From Paracoccaceae bacterium (GTDB taxonomy: Bacteria > Pseudomonadota > Alphaproteobacteria > Rhodobacterales > Rhodobacteraceae): a DNA stretch of 64,000 nucleotides. The notes under the pieces are model-generated. The model ran no database searches. It worked only from the letters and a program-made list of their open reading frames with translations, and was not told the DNA's origin. The position numbers were made by a program, and so were the translations under genes. Positions 62,472 to 64,000 of the stretch are shown here, one piece after another; the stretch's first letter is position 1, and each line of letters starts with the position of its first letter. The DNA lies in NCBI GenBank assembly GCA_028874915.1, contig JAPPHA010000025.1, positions 1-64,000 on the forward strand, given 5' to 3'.

Positions 62472-63310
62472 TTGAATTTGGCGACCATGTCCATGATCCC
62501 GGGTATGGTCTTCAGTTGTTCGGCGTGGGTCGGCTGGAAGTACTGCACGAGCCCCCGCTGGCTGAGCCCGCCAAGAATCGTGAAGTAATACATTTCGTAT
62601 CCGGGCAGGACGACACAGGGGTGGTATCCCCGGTCGAGGCAAATCGTCGATCCATTGACGATGTGGTAGGCGTCACCCGGCTGATTGTCCTCGCGCTGCA
62701 GCATCTGCAGGCCCGAACCGTAGTGTGGCCGGAATCGGAAATTGTAGGTTTCGTCGTGACGGGTTTCGTCTGGAAGCCGGTCCGTGTCGTGCTTGTGCGA
62801 CGGAAAGCCCGACCAGCCGCCGTTGCCGACGGTAAACAGTTCCGAAACCAGCAACCGCCCGACACGACCAGCCTGCTTCTGGCCGAGAATATGCTTGATC
62901 TTCCGATGGGTCTTGGTGTCGTCCGAGCCGTACTGGACGACATCGAGTTCGTCCTTCGTGACGGCGAAGGGCTCGAGTACGTCATCATGGCGGGCGCCGG
63001 CAACGAAGACTTCCGCGGACGAAGACCGGCAGGTCAGCCTGGCCTCGGTACCGGTCGGCACATAGACTCCCTCGGGCTCGCCGTCCCAGACGTCCACACC
63101 CCGGTCCCCAATGGATTCAAAAGACTGGCCGCAGGTCGCAACGTCTATGGTCCCGGTCGCGGGAACCACGCAGGTCTCGTAGCCGTCGATCTGATAACTG
63201 AAACTTTCGCCTTCCGTGAGCTTGACGATGTTGAAGTAATTGAGCGGAACGCAGGAATTCCCGGCCTCCACGATGGGTTTGTTGCAGTTGTCATAGGGTG
63301 GGATATGCAT
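62468..63310 (-). CDS. iolB: 5-deoxy-glucuronate isomerase
   Basis: IolB isomerises 5-deoxy-glucuronate to 2-deoxy-5-keto-gluconate. The 280 residues show the bicupin KduI/IolB pattern: TEGESFSYQIDGYETCVV, TGTEARLTCRSSSAEVFVAG, then the metal-binding cupin with GGWSGFPSHKHD, the DETYNFRF(R)P motif (His and Glu metal ligands), GDAYHIVNGSTICLDRGYHPCVVLPGYEMYYFTILGG. The stop overlaps the aldolase start. It lies 90 bases after iolC. Confidence 0.93.
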   Translation of the reverse strand: MHIPPYDNCNKPIVEAGNSCVPLNYFNIVKLTEGESFSYQIDGYETCVVPATGTIDVATCGQSFESIGDRGVDVWDGEPEGVYVPTGTEARLTCRSSSAEVFVAGARHDDVLEPFAVTKDELDVVQYGSDDTKTHRKIKHILGQKQAGRVGRLLVSELFTVGNGGWSGFPSHKHDTDRLPDETRHDETYNFRFRPHYGSGLQMLQREDNQPGDAYHIVNGSTICLDRGYHPCVVLPGYEMYYFTILGGLSQRGLVQYFQPTHAEQLKTIPGIMDMVAKFK

Positions 63311-63400
63311 GATCGAGTCTCCGCTGTCTGGCTGGGGTCGATAGGATCCTCGTGACGGCCGACCGAGCCCGGTCTCGACGAGACAGATCGTCGGAGAGGA

Positions 63401-64000
63401 TCAGGAAATCACCGGACCGGGATGGGAATCGAGAAAGGATTCGAGCGTTTCCGGGTCGGGCATGGCCGGGGCACAGCCCACTTTCGAGACGACGATGGCG
63501 GCGCAGGCCGAGCCGCGCAGCACGGACTCCTCGATATCCAGCCCGGCCGCCAGCCCTGACATCAGCCCTCCCATGAAAGCGTCGCCCGCACCCGTCGGCT
63601 TGAGCGCGGTCACCGGATAAACGCCGGTTCTGAGTTCCCGGCCTTCCGAAAACGTAATCGCACCCCGCTCGCCCATCTTGTAAACGATGGCACCGGCCGC
63701 ATCGCGGCTGAGGTCCCGGGCCTTGTCGAGTCCCCGGGAATAGTCGCCCGCCATGAAGCCGAATTCGTCATCATTTCCGATGACAAAGTCGCAGAGGCTT
63801 CCGACCCTGGAATACACATCCGACGCCACCTCTGCGGATGGCCAGGAGTAGGGCCTGTGGTCGATGTCGAAGACCAGCGGCAGGCCGGCCGCCCGGCCCA
63901 GTTCCAATGCCATGAGCCCGGCGCTGCGGGAGGGCTCTGCGGCAAACACTGTTCCCGTGGTGATCAGGGCTCCGAAAGCGGAATAGTCAATGCCTTCGAC
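63401..64000 (-). CDS. iolC: 5-dehydro-2-deoxygluconokinase, C-terminal part (runs off the right edge)
   Basis: The minus-strand frame is open to the right edge, about 200 residues. It has the PfkB/ribokinase C-terminal features: VFDIDHRPYSWPSAE, VIGNDDEFGFMAGDY, IVYKMGERGAITF, then the ATP/anion-hole motif PTGAGDAFMGGL with the catalytic Asp, and GSACAAIVVSKVGC. IolC phosphorylates 2-deoxy-5-keto-gluconate. The N-terminus and any iolD/iolE would be beyond the window. It is upstream of iolB in the same operon. Confidence 0.9.
   Translation of the reverse strand, partial: VEGIDYSAFGALITTGTVFAAEPSRSAGLMALELGRAAGLPLVFDIDHRPYSWPSAEVASDVYSRVGSLCDFVIGNDDEFGFMAGDYSRGLDKARDLSRDAAGAIVYKMGERGAITFSEGRELRTGVYPVTALKPTGAGDAFMGGLMSGLAAGLDIEESVLRGSACAAIVVSKVGCAPAMPDPETLESFLDSHPGPVIS

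Noticed and set aside
1-64000. CRISPR arrays, rRNA genes, riboswitches
   Set aside because: I looked for regular spaced repeats, rRNA-like conserved runs and common riboswitch cores and saw none that I could support by eye.

Overview
The window comes from a GC-rich alphaproteobacterium. The evidence is the run of typical alphaproteobacterial genes: a serB / serC-serA serine locus, dapD, xsc, argG, a CoxMSL-like molybdenum hydroxylase, TRAP and ABC transporters and an iol operon. Rhodospirillales-like is my best guess at the order; nothing here fixes the genus. No rRNA or CRISPR array was seen, and the only tRNA is tRNA-Ser(GCT).

Region 1 (1-11.1 kb) is a decayed accessory region around tRNA-Ser. 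It holds a trio of small plasmid-like genes ending in a truncated nuclease-like gene, a frameshifted conjugation ATPase, an IS110 remnant, a relaxase/primase fragment, and frameshifted thioesterase and aminotransferase genes. Intact-looking genes follow: a GntR regulator, two membrane proteins, a DUF6166 protein, a four-histidine-box hydroxylase and a divergent PanB-like enzyme. A 38-bp copy of the 5' half of the tRNA-Ser, with its own promoter-like sequence, lies directly after the PanB-like gene. The 7.0 kb from 4.05 to 11.04 kb is therefore bounded by direct repeats that match inside a tRNA, as expected for an inserted element or a recombination scar.

Region 2 (11.2-25.8 kb) is mostly housekeeping and core catabolism: xsc (sulfoacetaldehyde to acetyl phosphate and sulfite), serB, serC-serA, a phosphatase, dapD, a three-subunit molybdenum hydroxylase with its own MoaD-like protein, a bacterioferritin fragment, mepA and a UMF1-type transporter.

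Region 3 (25.8-46.4 kb) is a catabolic region. A LigM-like tetrahydrofolate-dependent demethylase leads a minus-strand operon with a TRAP transporter, a GST and an alpha/beta hydrolase. Divergent from it runs RidA, a HTH/methyltransferase-like protein, an NDP-forming acyl-CoA synthetase, an aldehyde dehydrogenase and an SDR. Further on is an operon of isochorismatase-like hydrolase, enoyl-CoA hydratase and FAD oxidoreductase. The promoter regions of these operons and of a beta-propeller gene at 26.2 kb carry the same motif, CTAGTGGGA-N5-RTGGGM, a direct repeat with an 11-bp period. I read this as one uncharacterised regulon for import and breakdown of a methylated (possibly N- or O-methyl, amide-containing) compound; the substrate is unknown.

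Region 4 (46.4-50.3 kb) is a binding-protein-dependent ABC importer behind a 42-bp inverted repeat. Its binding-protein gene has a two-base frameshift and no ATPase gene follows. Region 5 (50.3-55.4 kb) has a different base composition and low gene density, with only a methyltransferase and a GT8 glycosyltransferase. Region 6 (55.4-64 kb) returns to normal sequence: YggT, exported MsrA, a small membrane protein, argG, a GIY-YIG protein and an inositol operon (iolC-iolB-aldolase-iolG) running off the right edge.
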